Assembly (NCBI GenBank): GCA_027531565.1
Contig: JAPZSB010000005.1
Coordinates: 186,001 to 250,000 of the forward strand
DNA from: Beijerinckiaceae bacterium
GTDB lineage: Bacteria; Pseudomonadota; Alphaproteobacteria; Rhizobiales; Beijerinckiaceae
DNA: 64,000 nucleotides
Direction: 5' to 3'
Shown: positions 10,392 through 20,655 of the stretch, in pieces
How the letters are laid out: every line of letters begins with the position of its first letter
Numbering within the stretch: position 1 is the stretch's first letter
The notes under the pieces: generated by a model
The model's input: only the letters and a program-made list of their open reading frames with translations
Databases searched by the model: none
What the model was told of the DNA's origin: nothing
Position numbers and translations under genes: made by a program

Positions 10392-11179
10392 CGACCCGGT
10401 CCGCCCGCCCGGAGGCCTTCCCCGTCGACTGGCCGAAACGGCTCGCGTGGATCGCGCTGGCCGTCTATGTCGTCTATGCGCTCTCGACGCTGGATGTCAG
10501 CCTCGACCGTATCCTCCGCGGCTTCAGCCAGGCGGCCACCCTGTTCGGCCGGATGTTCCCGCCCAATGTCGCGCCGGACAAGGTCGAGCTGATCACGACG
10601 GGCATGCTCGAAAGCCTGCAGATCGCGGTGCTCGCGACCTTTTTCGGCGTGCTGCTGTCATTGCCCCTCGGCTTCGCGGCGGCCCGCAACCTCTCGCCCG
10701 TCTGGCTTGCGGGTGCCGCGCGCGGCATCATCGCCATCTGCCGGTCCTTTCACCCGGTCATCGTGGCCATCCTGTTCGTGAAGGCCGTGGGCTTCGGCGC
10801 ACTGGCCGGCATTCTCGCGCTGATTGTCGCGACAATGGGCTTCGTCTCGAAGCTCTTCGCCGAGGTGGTGGAGGAACTCAATGCCAAGCAGGTCGAGGCC
10901 GTTCGTGCCACCGGCGCCCCGTTCTTCAACGTCCTGATCATCGCCGTCATGCCGCAGGTCATGGCGCGCTTCGTCGGGCTGACGGTGTACCAGTTCGATT
11001 CCAACCTGCGGAACTCGACCATGGTCGGGATTGTCGGCGGCGGCGGCATCGGGGCGCCGCTCTTCACCGCCTACCAGCGCTTCGACTTCGACGTCGTCCT
11101 GACGATCCTGCTGGTTATCATTGCGCTGATCATGATGTTCGAAATGGTCTCGGCCCGCATCCGGAGGGTCTTCCAGTGA
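10388..11179 (+). CDS. phnE: Phosphonate ABC transporter permease, first PhnE
   Basis: A 263-residue inner-membrane protein with about six membrane segments and the PhnE-type EAA loop [20 protein letters not shown] followed by [10 protein letters not shown]. It starts within the phnC stop (ATGA) and ends within the start of the second PhnE (GTGA), so the three genes are translationally coupled. Tandem phnE genes, as here, imply a heterodimeric membrane channel. Confidence 0.9.
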   Translation: MTTRSARPEAFPVDWPKRLAWIALAVYVVYALSTLDVSLDRILRGFSQAATLFGRMFPPNVAPDKVELITTGMLESLQIAVLATFFGVLLSLPLGFAAARNLSPVWLAGAARGIIAICRSFHPVIVAILFVKAVGFGALAGILALIVATMGFVSKLFAEVVEELNAKQVEAVRATGAPFFNVLIIAVMPQVMARFVGLTVYQFDSNLRNSTMVGIVGGGGIGAPLFTAYQRFDFDVVLTILLVIIALIMMFEMVSARIRRVFQ

Positions 11180-11979
11180 CCGGCCCCGCCCATCCGCGCA
11201 TCTGGCAGCGTTTCACCCCGCAGGAACGGATCGCCCGCTCGATCCTCTACATTCTGACGATCATCGCGGTCGTCTGGTCGCTCCGGACGATCGATATCAT
11301 CCCCGAATTCCTCTATGACGCACCGGAACAGACGGCCGATCTCTTCAAGCGCATGTGGCCGTTTGACTGGGCGTTCTACCCCAAGGCGATCCATGCCGCG
11401 CTGATCGAGACCTTCCATATCGCCACATTGGGCACGATCCTCGCGATCCTGCTGGCCTTGCCGCTCTCTTTCATGGCTGCCCGGAATTTCACCCGGAACC
11501 CGGTCCTTCGCTGGCTGGCGCAGTTCATCTTCGTCTCCTCGCGCTCGGTCAATTCGCTGATCTGGGCACTGATTTTCGTCGCGATCTTCGGCCCCGGAGC
11601 ACTGGCCGGGGTGATGTCCATTGCCGTCCGCTCGATCGGCTTCGTCGGCAAGCTGTTCGGCGAGGCGCTCGAGGAGGCCCAGCGCGGCCCGCTCGAAGCC
11701 CTGACGGCCACCGGCGCGCCGCGTTCGATGATCCTCGTCAAGGGCTACTGGCCGCAGGTCGAGCCGGCCTTCTGGTCGATCGCGCTGTTGCGCTGGGATA
11801 TCAATATCCGCGAGAGCGCGGTGCTCGGCCTGGTCGGGGCAGGGGGGATCGGCGTCGCGCTCGATGCCGCGCTGAACAATCTCTACTGGGATCAGGTCGG
11901 GCTCATTCTCGCGGTGATATTCGCCGTGGTCATCGTGACCGAGATCGTGACATCCTTCCTCCGCAGCCGCATCCTCTGA
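11176..11979 (+). CDS. phnE: Phosphonate ABC transporter permease, second PhnE
   Basis: A 267-residue polytopic membrane protein paralogous to the preceding gene, with the loop GEALEEAQRGPLEALTATGA and GAGGIGVAL. The only start that fits is a GTG at 11176 overlapping the stop of the first phnE by four bases, with GGAGG about eight bases upstream. N-terminal residues are [20 protein letters not shown]. It completes the importer. Confidence 0.9.
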   Translation: MTGPAHPRIWQRFTPQERIARSILYILTIIAVVWSLRTIDIIPEFLYDAPEQTADLFKRMWPFDWAFYPKAIHAALIETFHIATLGTILAILLALPLSFMAARNFTRNPVLRWLAQFIFVSSRSVNSLIWALIFVAIFGPGALAGVMSIAVRSIGFVGKLFGEALEEAQRGPLEALTATGAPRSMILVKGYWPQVEPAFWSIALLRWDINIRESAVLGLVGAGGIGVALDAALNNLYWDQVGLILAVIFAVVIVTEIVTSFLRSRIL

Positions 11980-12136
11980 GAGCGGTCGCGCCATCCACAG
12001 GCATGTCTCGGCCCCTCGACGAATGCCGCCGGCCGACGCATGGCCAGAGAGTGACGGCCGGCACAGAAACCGGGCAGATTTGACCGCCTGACGACTGGAA
12101 ACACGCGTTCCGGCATGGCTGTGATTGCGTGCCGCC

Positions 12137-12165
12137 TTGTCGCGGCATTGTCACACACTTGTCAT
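12137..12165 (+). promoter_or_regulatory. Tandem Pho box (three PhoB-type half-sites) upstream of ugpB
   Basis: Three direct repeats, TTGTCGC (12137-12143), TTGTCAC (12148-12154) and TTGTCAT (12159-12165), are spaced exactly 11 bases apart. This matches the known Pho box layout (CTGTCAT repeats with four-base spacers, PhoB binding one face of the helix). It lies 97 bases before the ugpB ATG. It implies induction of ugpBAEC by phosphate limitation, as known for ugp in other bacteria. Confidence 0.8.
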
Positions 12166-12190
12166 CCGACGCTGATTAGCCTTTCATAAG

Positions 12191-12210
12191 CCATTCGAAA
12201 AATCGAATGG
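12191..12210. repeat. Perfect inverted repeat between the Pho box and ugpB
   Basis: Eight-base arms CCATTCGA and TCGAATGG flank AAAA. It is AT-rich compared with its surroundings, lies 26 bases after the Pho box and 51 bases before ugpB, and has no T-run. Either an operator for a second regulator or a structure in the ugpB leader. Confidence 0.6.
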
Positions 12211-12261
12211 AAGCCATCCTCATCCTGCTTCCCAACAAGAAGTTCGCCAGGGAGAATTCTC

Positions 12262-13584
12262 ATGAAATTCGATCGTCGTTCACTGCTCGGCGCCGCGGTG
12301 CTGGCTGCATCGCTCGGCGCTGCGCCCGCGCAGGCGCAGACCGAGATCCAGTGGTGGCATGCCATGACCGGCGCCAACAACGATGTCATCGTCCGGTTGG
12401 CCGAAGAGTTCAATGCCAGCCAGAAGGACTACAAGGTCGTTCCGGCCTACAAGGGCTCCTACGCGGACACGCTCAATGCCGGCATCGCGGCGTTCCGTGC
12501 CGGCAACGCGCCGCATATCCTGCAGGTCTTCGAGGTCGGCACCGCGACGATGATGGGCGCCCGAGGCGCCATCAAGCCGGTCCAGGACATGATGAAGGAA
12601 GCCGGCGAGACCTTCGATCCGAAGGCCTATCTCCCGGCCATCACCGGCTATTACTCGACCACCAAGGGCGAGATGCTGTCCTTCCCGTTCAACTCGTCCT
12701 CGGCGGTGATGTGGATCAACAAGGACAAGTTCCGGCAGGCCGGCCTGAACCCGGACCAGCCGCCGAAGACCTGGCCGGAAGTGTTCGAGGCCGCGAAGAA
12801 GCTGAAGGCCGTCAGCCCGACCTGCGGCTTCTCGACGGCCTGGATCACCTGGGTGAACATCGAGCAGCTCGGCGCCTGGCACAACACGCCGCTGGGCACC
12901 AAAGCCAACGGCATGGACGGTTTCGACACCCAGTTCCAGATCAACGCGCCGCTCTTCGTCCGCCATCTGCAGAACCTGATGGACCTCCAGAAGGACAGGA
13001 CCTTCGACTATTCCGGCCGCACCAATACCGGTGAAGGCCGCTTCACCAGCGGCGAATGCCCGATCTTCATGACCTCGTCGGCCTTCTTCGGCAATGTCCG
13101 CGCCAATGCCAAGTTCGACTGGGGCAACACCGTGCTGCCCTATTATCCGGATGTCGCCGGCGCGCCGCAGAACTCGATCATCGGCGGGGCCTCGCTCTGG
13201 GTGATGGGCGGCAAGAAGGCTGACGAATACAAGGGCGTCGCGAAATTCTTCACGTTCCTGTCGAATGTTGACCGCCAGGTGAAGCTGCACACGGAATCGG
13301 GCTATCTCCCGATCACCAAGGCCGCCTACGAGAAGGTGAAAGCCTCCGGCTTCTACACGCAGAACCCGCATCTCGAAACGCCGCTGCTCCAGCTCAACAA
13401 CAAGGAACCGACGGAAAATTCCCGCGGGCTCCGCTTCGGCAGCCTCGTCCAGATCCGCGATATCTGGGCCGAGGAATATGAAGCCGCGCTGACGGGCAAG
13501 AAGACGGCCAAGGAAGCGCTCGACGCTGCTGTCAGCCGCGGCAACGACATGCTGCGCCAGTTCGAGCGGACGGTCTCGCGCTGA
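12262..13584 (+). CDS. ugpB: sn-Glycerol-3-phosphate ABC transporter substrate-binding protein
   Basis: A 440-residue periplasmic binding protein (signal peptide residues 1-25, ending APAQAQ). UgpB signatures: TEIQWWHAMTGANNDVI at the mature N-terminus, APHILQVFEVGTATMM, FPFNSSSAVMWINKD, and TSSAFFGNVRANAKFDWG in the ligand pocket. The start at 12262 has AGGGAG seven bases upstream. It is the first gene of ugpB-A-E-C and is preceded by a triple Pho box. The system imports glycerol-3-phosphate and glycerophosphodiesters as phosphorus sources. No ugpQ phosphodiesterase gene is in the cluster. Confidence 0.95.
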   Translation: MKFDRRSLLGAAVLAASLGAAPAQAQTEIQWWHAMTGANNDVIVRLAEEFNASQKDYKVVPAYKGSYADTLNAGIAAFRAGNAPHILQVFEVGTATMMGARGAIKPVQDMMKEAGETFDPKAYLPAITGYYSTTKGEMLSFPFNSSSAVMWINKDKFRQAGLNPDQPPKTWPEVFEAAKKLKAVSPTCGFSTAWITWVNIEQLGAWHNTPLGTKANGMDGFDTQFQINAPLFVRHLQNLMDLQKDRTFDYSGRTNTGEGRFTSGECPIFMTSSAFFGNVRANAKFDWGNTVLPYYPDVAGAPQNSIIGGASLWVMGGKKADEYKGVAKFFTFLSNVDRQVKLHTESGYLPITKAAYEKVKASGFYTQNPHLETPLLQLNNKEPTENSRGLRFGSLVQIRDIWAEEYEAALTGKKTAKEALDAAVSRGNDMLRQFERTVSR

Positions 13585-13657
13585 CATCTCGGGAACCGCG
13601 ATCCCGCGTGGAAGGCCCGGCCGGGCGTTCCGCCGGGTGCGGCGAGGCACCAACGGT

Positions 13658-13713
13658 CGGCCTGACCTGAAGACGGGGCAGGCCGGCCCTTTCTGTTCCG
13701 CGCCACGCGGAAC
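13658..13713 (+). other. Hairpins between ugpB and ugpA
   Basis: A perfect stem with eight-base arms GTTCCGCG (13695-13702) and CGCGGAAC (13706-13713) and a three-base loop sits 20 bases before the ugpA start. A looser seven-base stem (CGGCCTG 13658-13664 with CAGGCCG 13679-13685) precedes it. Neither is followed by a T-run. Likely an mRNA-stabilising or attenuating structure in the 149-base gap. Confidence 0.6.
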
Positions 13714-13733
13714 CCGGGTGGGGGAAGGGGATC

Positions 13734-14615
13734 ATGGAGAAACGCGTCGTCTTCAACGGCAGGCTCCTGCCGTATCTGCTGCTGGCGCCGCAGCTCGTGA
13801 TCACGCTCGTCTTCTTCTACTGGCCGGCCGGGCAAGCCGTGCTGCAGAGCTTCCTCGTGCAGGATGCGTTCGGGCTCTCCACCGAGTTTGTCTGGTTCGA
13901 GAATTATCAGGTCCTGTTCTCGAAGCCGGAATACTACAAGTCGATGGTCACCACGGCGATCTTCTCGTCGCTGGTGGCGTTCTTCTCGCTCTCCATCGCG
14001 CTGCTTCTCGCGGTCCAGGCGGACCGGCACATCAAGTTCGCGGCCGGTTACAAGACCCTGCTGATCTGGCCCTATGCCGTCGCTCCGGCCGTGGCGGGGG
14101 TGCTCTGGCTCTTCATGTTCCAGCCTTCGCTCGGCCTCGTCAGCCAGGCGATCCGCGTGGCGGGTTTCGAATGGAACCCGCTGCTCCGGCAGGACCATGC
14201 GATGACGCTTGTTGTGATGTCGGCCACCTGGAAGCAGATTTCCTACAACTTCCTGTTCTTCCTCGCGGGGCTGCAGGCTATCCCGAAATCGGTGATCGAG
14301 GCGGCCGCAATCGACGGCGCCCGGCCGGCGCGGCGCTTCTGGACGATCATCTTCCCGCTGCTCTCGCCGACCACCTTCTTCCTGCTGGTCGTCAATGTCG
14401 TCTACGTGTTCTTCGATACATTCGGCATCATCGATGCCGCGACGCAGGGTGGCCCGGCCAAGGGCACCGAAACGATGGTCTACAAGGTCTATTCCGACGG
14501 CCGGTCCGGCGGCGATCTCGGCGGCTCCGCCGCGCAGAGCGTCGTGCTGATGGTCATCGTCATTGCCTTGACGGCCATCCAGTTCCGGTATGTCGAACGG
14601 AAGGTGCAGTACTGA
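13734..14615 (+). CDS. ugpA: sn-Glycerol-3-phosphate ABC transporter permease
   Basis: A 293-residue MalF-type permease with six predicted membrane segments and the EAA motif [21 protein letters not shown], which docks to the UgpC ATPase. Residues [20 protein letters not shown] at the N-terminus are typical of UgpA. The start has GGGGAAGGGG five bases upstream. Its stop overlaps the ugpE start by one base (TGATG). Confidence 0.93.
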   Translation: MEKRVVFNGRLLPYLLLAPQLVITLVFFYWPAGQAVLQSFLVQDAFGLSTEFVWFENYQVLFSKPEYYKSMVTTAIFSSLVAFFSLSIALLLAVQADRHIKFAAGYKTLLIWPYAVAPAVAGVLWLFMFQPSLGLVSQAIRVAGFEWNPLLRQDHAMTLVVMSATWKQISYNFLFFLAGLQAIPKSVIEAAAIDGARPARRFWTIIFPLLSPTTFFLLVVNVVYVFFDTFGIIDAATQGGPAKGTETMVYKVYSDGRSGGDLGGSAAQSVVLMVIVIALTAIQFRYVERKVQY

Positions 14616-15459
14616 TGGTCCAACGCCGCCGCCTGCTCGACTTCCTGCCGCACCTGATCCTTCTGATCGGTGTCGCGGTCGTGGCCTTCCCGGTCTATGT
14701 GGCCTTCATCGCCTCGACCTGGGATGCCGCCACCATTTCCAACGGCTCGATGCCGCTCCGGCCCGGCCCGCATTTCGCCGAGAACTACTACCGGACCATC
14801 TTCATCGGCACCTCGTCCTCGACGCGCGAACCGGTGGGCACGATGATGCTCAACTCGCTCATCATGGCGCTGACCATCGCCATCGGGAAAATCGCGATCT
14901 CGCTGATCTCGGCCTTCGCGGTTGTCTATTTCCGCTTTCCCTTCCGGATGACGGCGTTCTGGATCATCTTCGTCACGCTGATGCTGCCCGTCGAGGTCCG
15001 CATCTTCCCGACCTACAAGATCGTCGCCGATCTGAAGCTCCTCGACACCTTTGCCGGGCTGACCATCCCGCTGATCGCCTCGGCGACGGCGACATTGCTG
15101 TTCCGCCAGTTCTTCATGACAGTGCCGGATGAACTGGTCGAGGCCTCGAAGATCGACGGCGCCGGCCCGATGAAGTTCTTCGTCGATACGCTGCTGCCGC
15201 TCTCGATCACCTCGGTCGCGGCGATGTTCGTGATCCAGTTCATCTATGGCTGGAACCAGTATCTCTGGCCGTTGCTGATCACGACGAAGGACAACATGCA
15301 GACCATCGTCATCGCCATCAAGAAGATGATCGTCACCCAGGATGCCCTGACCGAATGGCAGCTCGCCATGGCCACGGCCATCCTCGCCATGTTGCCGCCG
15401 GTCTTCGTGGTGGTGGTCATGCAGAGATTGTTCGTGAAGGGCCTCGTGGAGACCGAGAA

Positions 15460-15463
<4 letters not shown>
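14615..15463 (+). CDS. ugpE: sn-Glycerol-3-phosphate ABC transporter permease
   Basis: A 282-residue MalG-type permease: N-terminal membrane segment [18 protein letters not shown], then six membrane spans and the EAA loop [18 protein letters not shown]. Residues [14 protein letters not shown] and [16 protein letters not shown] match UgpE. Its start overlaps the ugpA stop and its stop overlaps the ugpC start (ATGA). Confidence 0.93.
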
Positions 15464-16503
<1,040 letters not shown>

Positions 16504-16539
16504 GCCGACGGCAGGGCTGGCAGAGGGGAGCATGGGCGG

Positions 16540-18129
16540 GTGAAGGCCGCGCGGGATCGGACAGACTGGCGGGCATGGGCCGGGCGCATCGGGCCGAGCC
16601 TCGCCTATTTCGTGCTGTTCGTCCTGCTCGACAATTTCGCCTATCGTCGTGCCGGGATTGCCGACGAAACCGCGATCGTGTCGCTGAATTCCGGCCTCTC
16701 GTACATCCTCGTGCTGAATTTCGGCAAGATCTACCTGCCGGCGGTCGTCCTGGCGCCCGTGCTGGCCGAGTTTTTCCTTGACCAGTCGCGCCTGCCGTTG
16801 GTTGTGGAGCTTGTCCGCGATCTCGCCTTGGGCAGCACGACGGCTTTCGCCCTGCTGATCCTGACCAGCCGGCGCCTGCGGTTCGACCCCGCACTCGCCT
16901 CGCTCCGGGATCTCGCCACCCTGCTCGCCATCGCGGCACTGGAAGCAGCTGCCGCCACCGGGCTCGTCAGTCTCGCGCAGGCGGTCAGCGCAGAGCAGAG
17001 TGGCCCTGCAACCGTGCGGGATATTCTCGATCTCTGGGTCGCCCACTTCCTTGGCGTCGTGATGGTCGCGCCGCTCGGCATCGTGGCGATCCGGAACCGG
17101 TGGCATATCCTGCGTCTGCGGGACTGGCTGCTCCATCTCTCGGCCATTCTGGCGGTCTTTCTCACGCTGGCCTTTCTCGACAAGTCGCAGCCCTTCCAAT
17201 CGTTCTACGTCTTCTCGCTACCGATCATCTGGATGGCGGCGCGCGGCGGGATCGAGGCTGCGAGCGTCGGTCTCGCCGTCACGCAGGTCGGCCTGATCAT
17301 CGCTTCGCAGTCCCTGCCCAATGCCCGGGTCGATATCCCCGAATTGCAGGCACGCCTTCTCGTGCTCACGGTGACGGGGCTGGTCATCGGTGCGCTGGTC
17401 GTCGAGCGGTTGCGGTTCGAGCGCCAGCTGCGGCAGCATCAGGAGGCGGTGGAACGCATGGCGCGCATTGCCAGCATGGGCCAGCTGGCCTCCTCGATCG
17501 CCCACGAGATCAACCAGCCGCTGATGGCAGCCGGAACGTATTCCCGGCTGGTGACGAGCGCCCTCGCGGCCGAGTCGCTCAATGTCGATGATGCCCGGCG
17601 GGCGGCGGAGAAATCGAGCGGCCAGATCACGCGGGCGGGCGAAGTGGTGCGGCGGCTTCGGGCCCTGTTCAAGCTCGACAAGACGCTCCAGCGCCCGCAT
17701 GACCTCGCCGAGATCATCGGCAATGCCCGCGCGCTCTGCCTCGGTGATCTCACGACGCGGGGCATCACCTGCCGCGTTCGGCTGCCGAACCCGGCTCCGC
17801 AGGTCATGGCCGACCAGCTCCAGATCGAGCAGGTTTTCGTGAACCTGATCCAGAATGCGGCGCAGGCCATGGAATCCGGTGGGGAGATCGGCATCGAGGT
17901 GCTTCCGCCAAGGGATGGCCTCGTCGACACGATCGTGTCGGATAGCGGGCCCGGTCTTCCAGAAGAGCTGATCAACGGCGTGCCGATCCCGTTCTTCTCG
18001 ACAAAGGAGGCCGGAATCGGTGTCGGGCTTGCATTGAGCCGCACAATTGTCGAGGCTCACGACGGTTTGCTGCGACTCGGCAATGGCACGGCAGGCGCCC
18101 GGATCATCGTGTCCCTGCCAGCCGCATGA
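16540..18129 (+). CDS. Membrane sensor histidine kinase, MASE1-like input and FixL-type kinase core
   Basis: A 529-residue kinase. Residues 15-290 hold about eight membrane segments resembling the MASE1 input domain, so it should sense something in or near the membrane. The kinase core has the H-box MGQLASSIAHEINQPLMAAG with the phosphorylated His at residue 322, N-box VFVNLIQNAAQAM, G1 VSDSGPGLPEE and G2 GIGVGLALSRTIVEAH. AHEINQPL is typical of FixL-like kinases that pair with FixJ-like regulators. The start is a GTG at 16540 after GAGGGGAG. It begins 36 bases after ugpC and its stop lies just before the paired regulator, whose start at 18147 gives near-overlap. The signal sensed is unknown. 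Confidence 0.85.
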   Translation: MKAARDRTDWRAWAGRIGPSLAYFVLFVLLDNFAYRRAGIADETAIVSLNSGLSYILVLNFGKIYLPAVVLAPVLAEFFLDQSRLPLVVELVRDLALGSTTAFALLILTSRRLRFDPALASLRDLATLLAIAALEAAAATGLVSLAQAVSAEQSGPATVRDILDLWVAHFLGVVMVAPLGIVAIRNRWHILRLRDWLLHLSAILAVFLTLAFLDKSQPFQSFYVFSLPIIWMAARGGIEAASVGLAVTQVGLIIASQSLPNARVDIPELQARLLVLTVTGLVIGALVVERLRFERQLRQHQEAVERMARIASMGQLASSIAHEINQPLMAAGTYSRLVTSALAAESLNVDDARRAAEKSSGQITRAGEVVRRLRALFKLDKTLQRPHDLAEIIGNARALCLGDLTTRGITCRVRLPNPAPQVMADQLQIEQVFVNLIQNAAQAMESGGEIGIEVLPPRDGLVDTIVSDSGPGLPEELINGVPIPFFSTKEAGIGVGLALSRTIVEAHDGLLRLGNGTAGARIIVSLPAA

Positions 18130-18146
18130 CAAGAAGGAGAGTGAGC

Positions 18147-18758
18147 ATGGAAAAGGCACGCCTCGCCTTGCTGGATGATGATCCCGCCGTTCTGGATTCG
18201 CTGTCGATGTTCTTCGCGCAGGGCGGCATGGAAACCCTGTGCTTCGTCGATGCGGAGACGTTTCTTTACCGCTTCGACAAGGGACTCGAGCTGGATTGCA
18301 TCGTCACCGATGTCCGGATGCCGGGCCAGTCCGGCCTCGATGTGGTCCGGCATGTCACCGCCCGTCCGGCAGCCCCGCCGGTCATTGTCATCACCGGCCA
18401 TGGCGATGTGGCGATGGCGGTCTCGGCCCTGAAGCAGGGCGCCCATGATTTTCTCGAGAAGCCGTTCAACGAAGCGAGCCTTCTGGAATTGGTCCGTGAC
18501 GCAATCGCTGCTACGCAGGATCGCCGCGCGGGCGAACTGGCGCGTCTGGCCATGCGAGAGCAGTTCGAGGCCCTGCCGCCCCGGCAGCGCCAGGTCCTTG
18601 TTCTCGCGGCCGAGGGGTACAGCACGAAGGAAATCGCACTGAAGATCAACATCTCTCCGCGCACGGTCGAAGGGCATCGGGCCTGGGGCATGCAGAAGCT
18701 CAAGGCACGCAATCTTGCCGATGTCGTCCGTATCGTGCAGGGCTACGCCTTTTCCTGA
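18147..18758 (+). CDS. FixJ-like response regulator (receiver and LuxR helix-turn-helix)
   Basis: A 203-residue two-domain regulator. The receiver domain (1-120) has acidic residues LLDDDPAV, phospho-acceptor D55 in VTDVRMPG and K105 in FLEKPF. The C-terminal LuxR-type domain (about 135-200) reads LPPRQRQVLVLAAEGYSTKE and ISPRTVEGHRA. The start at 18147 is preferred over an ATG at 18126 because AAGGAG lies seven bases before 18147. It is the cognate partner of the upstream kinase; targets cannot be read from the sequence. Confidence 0.9.
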   Translation: MEKARLALLDDDPAVLDSLSMFFAQGGMETLCFVDAETFLYRFDKGLELDCIVTDVRMPGQSGLDVVRHVTARPAAPPVIVITGHGDVAMAVSALKQGAHDFLEKPFNEASLLELVRDAIAATQDRRAGELARLAMREQFEALPPRQRQVLVLAAEGYSTKEIALKINISPRTVEGHRAWGMQKLKARNLADVVRIVQGYAFS

Positions 18759-18776
18759 CCGGGTGCGGGGCCGGGT

Positions 18777-18797
18777 GGCACAGGCATTGCCTGTGCC
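18777..18797 (+). repeat. Perfect inverted repeat downstream of the response regulator
   Basis: Nine-base arms GGCACAGGC (18777-18785) and GCCTGTGCC (18789-18797) with an ATT loop lie 18 bases after the regulator stop and 28 bases before the next ATG. No T-run follows. Either a transcription barrier or an operator for the HpxZ-like gene. Confidence 0.55.
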
Positions 18798-18825
18798 TGC
18801 CTGACTGCTGGACGGGAAAGGACCC

Positions 18826-19212
18826 ATGGAAATCAACATCCCCGACGTGCTTGCCGAGGTCGAGGCCGTGTTCGCGCGGTATGAAACCGCGCTCGTCACG
18901 AATGATGTCGAGACGCTCGACGCGTTGTTCCTCGATCGGGACACGACGATCCGCTACGGCGCCACCGAGAACCTCTATGGCTATGCCGAGATCGCGGCCT
19001 TCCGGGCGGCGCGGCCCTCGGTCGGGCTGGCGCGGCGGCTGGACCGGACGGTGATCACCACCTATGGTCGCGACTGCGCGACGGCTTGGACGCTCTTCTA
19101 CCGCGACAGCCAGCCGGGGAAAGTCGGGCGGCAGAGCCAGGTCTGGATCCGTACGGCCGAAGGCTGGAAGGTCGCGGCGGCGCATGTCAGCGTCATCGCC
19201 GAGGCGCCCTGA
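18826..19212 (+). CDS. hpxZ: HpxZ/AtzH-like NTF2-fold protein (DUF3225)
   Basis: A 128-residue protein: EVEAVFARYETALVTNDVET, DALFLDRDTTIRYGATENLY and RQSQVWIRTAEGWKVAAAHVS match the DUF3225 family that includes HpxZ of oxalurate catabolism and AtzH of cyanuric acid breakdown. These small cone-shaped proteins assist or stabilise a partner amidase. It faces an operon that encodes an amidase, a dihydropyrimidinase and an allantoinase-like protein, which supports a role in ureide or carbamoyl-compound breakdown. The symbol reflects family membership only. Confidence 0.8.
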   Translation: MEINIPDVLAEVEAVFARYETALVTNDVETLDALFLDRDTTIRYGATENLYGYAEIAAFRAARPSVGLARRLDRTVITTYGRDCATAWTLFYRDSQPGKVGRQSQVWIRTAEGWKVAAAHVSVIAEAP

Positions 19213-19220
19213 CGCCTCGG
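19199..19220. terminator. Shared hairpin between convergent hpxZ and dihydropyrimidinase genes
   Basis: Perfect eight-base arms CCGAGGCG (19199-19206) and CGCCTCGG (19213-19220) enclose the hpxZ stop codon. It fills the nine-base gap between convergent genes, so it can serve both directions. There is no clear T-run, so it may need Rho. Confidence 0.5.
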
Positions 19221-19221
19221 T

Positions 19222-20637
19222 TCAGCCGCCGGCGCGGGCATAGGGCGAGATGTCGCGGCGGAGGAACCCGCCATCGCCCGGCCTGCCGAGCACCTTGCCG
19301 TCTTCCACGACGATCCGCCCGCCGGCGATCGTCATGACAGGCCATCCCGTCACGGCAAACCCTTCCCAGGGCGTATAATCCGAGCCGTGATGCAGGGCTT
19401 CCTGCCGGATCGTCTCCTTGCGCTTCGGGTCCCAGAGCACGAGATCGGCATCGGTCCCGACCGCGATCGTGCCCTTGCGCGGGTAAAGGCCGTAGATCTT
19501 CGCGTGGTTTGTCGCGGTCAGCGCGACGAACTCATTCGGCGAGATCCGGCCCTTGGCGACGCCTTCCGACCAGAGGATCATCATCCGCGTCTCGATGCCG
19601 GGGATGCCGTTCGGCACATAGCGGAAGGATTGCGCTGCTTTCGGATGCAGCTTGCCGGCCGTGCTGTCATAGAAGAACGGGCAATGATCCGACGAGAAGA
19701 CCTGGAAAGTTCCGTCCTTCAGCCCTTCCCAGATCGCGTTCCAGCTGTCCTGGTCGCGCGGCGGCGGCGAGCAGACATACTTGCCGCCCTCCAGTTTTTC
19801 GCCCTTGAGGTCATCCGCCGTCAGTGTGATGTATTGCGGGCATGTCTCGGCATAGACCTTGAGCCCGCGCTGCCGCGCCCAGCGGATCTGCTCCATCGGC
19901 TCGCGGCCCGAGACATGGACGATCATGACCGGCACGTCGATCAGTTCGGCATGGCTGATGGCCCGGTGTGTTGCCTCGCGCTCGATCAGTTGCGGCCGGG
20001 AAACGGCATGGAAATAGGGTGCGGTCCGCCCCTCGCTTTCCAGCTTCTCGGTCAGATACTTGATCGTGTCATAGCCCTCGGCATGCACCATCACCAGCGC
20101 CTGCTCGCGGCGGGCCACGGCAAAGACATCCAGCAATTGCCGGTCATTGAGCACGAGATCGTCATAGGTCATGAAAACCTTGAACGAAGTGCAGCCATCC
20201 CCGAACAGGGCCGGCAGTTCCTGATTGAGAACGCTCGGCGTCGGATCGGAAACGATCAGGTGGAAGCCGTAATCGATCAGCGCCTGGCCCTCGGCCTTCT
20301 GGTGATACGCCTCGACGCAGGCGCGCAGGGACGTGCCTTTCTCCTGCTTGGCGAAGGCGATCACGGTGGTTGTACCACCGGCGGCTGCGGCGCGCGTGCC
20401 GCTTTCGAACCCGTCGGCCATCCGGATTTCCGGGCCGGATTCCTGGTCGAGATGGACATGGCTGTCGATGCCGCCCGGCAGCACCATCAGCCCGGTCGCA
20501 TCGATCTCGCGCGCCGCGCCGGTAATCGCCTCGGACAGCTGGACGATGCGGCCGCCGCGCACCCCGATATCGCATCGGATCGTGTCGGAAGCAGTCACCA
20601 CGGTGCCATTGCGGATGGCTAGGTCGAAATCGGCCAT
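19222..20637 (-). CDS. hydA: Dihydropyrimidinase / hydantoinase
   Basis: A 471-residue amidohydrolase that opens the cyclic imide ring of dihydropyrimidines or hydantoins to N-carbamoyl amino acids. Metal ligands are all visible: H60 and H62 in GGIDSHVHLD, the lysine to be carbamylated K153 in CTSFKVFMTYDD, H185 in MVHAEG, H241 in MIVHVSGREP and D317 in SSDHCPF. AETCPQYITL is also typical. The start at 20637 has AGGAGG six bases upstream. It is the last gene of the minus-strand operon that begins at 27566, 18 bases after the racemase-like gene. Confidence 0.92.
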   Translation of the reverse strand: MADFDLAIRNGTVVTASDTIRCDIGVRGGRIVQLSEAITGAAREIDATGLMVLPGGIDSHVHLDQESGPEIRMADGFESGTRAAAAGGTTTVIAFAKQEKGTSLRACVEAYHQKAEGQALIDYGFHLIVSDPTPSVLNQELPALFGDGCTSFKVFMTYDDLVLNDRQLLDVFAVARREQALVMVHAEGYDTIKYLTEKLESEGRTAPYFHAVSRPQLIEREATHRAISHAELIDVPVMIVHVSGREPMEQIRWARQRGLKVYAETCPQYITLTADDLKGEKLEGGKYVCSPPPRDQDSWNAIWEGLKDGTFQVFSSDHCPFFYDSTAGKLHPKAAQSFRYVPNGIPGIETRMMILWSEGVAKGRISPNEFVALTATNHAKIYGLYPRKGTIAVGTDADLVLWDPKRKETIRQEALHHGSDYTPWEGFAVTGWPVMTIAGGRIVVEDGKVLGRPGDGGFLRRDISPYARAGG

Positions 20638-20655
20638 TCTTTCCTCCTCGGCCCG

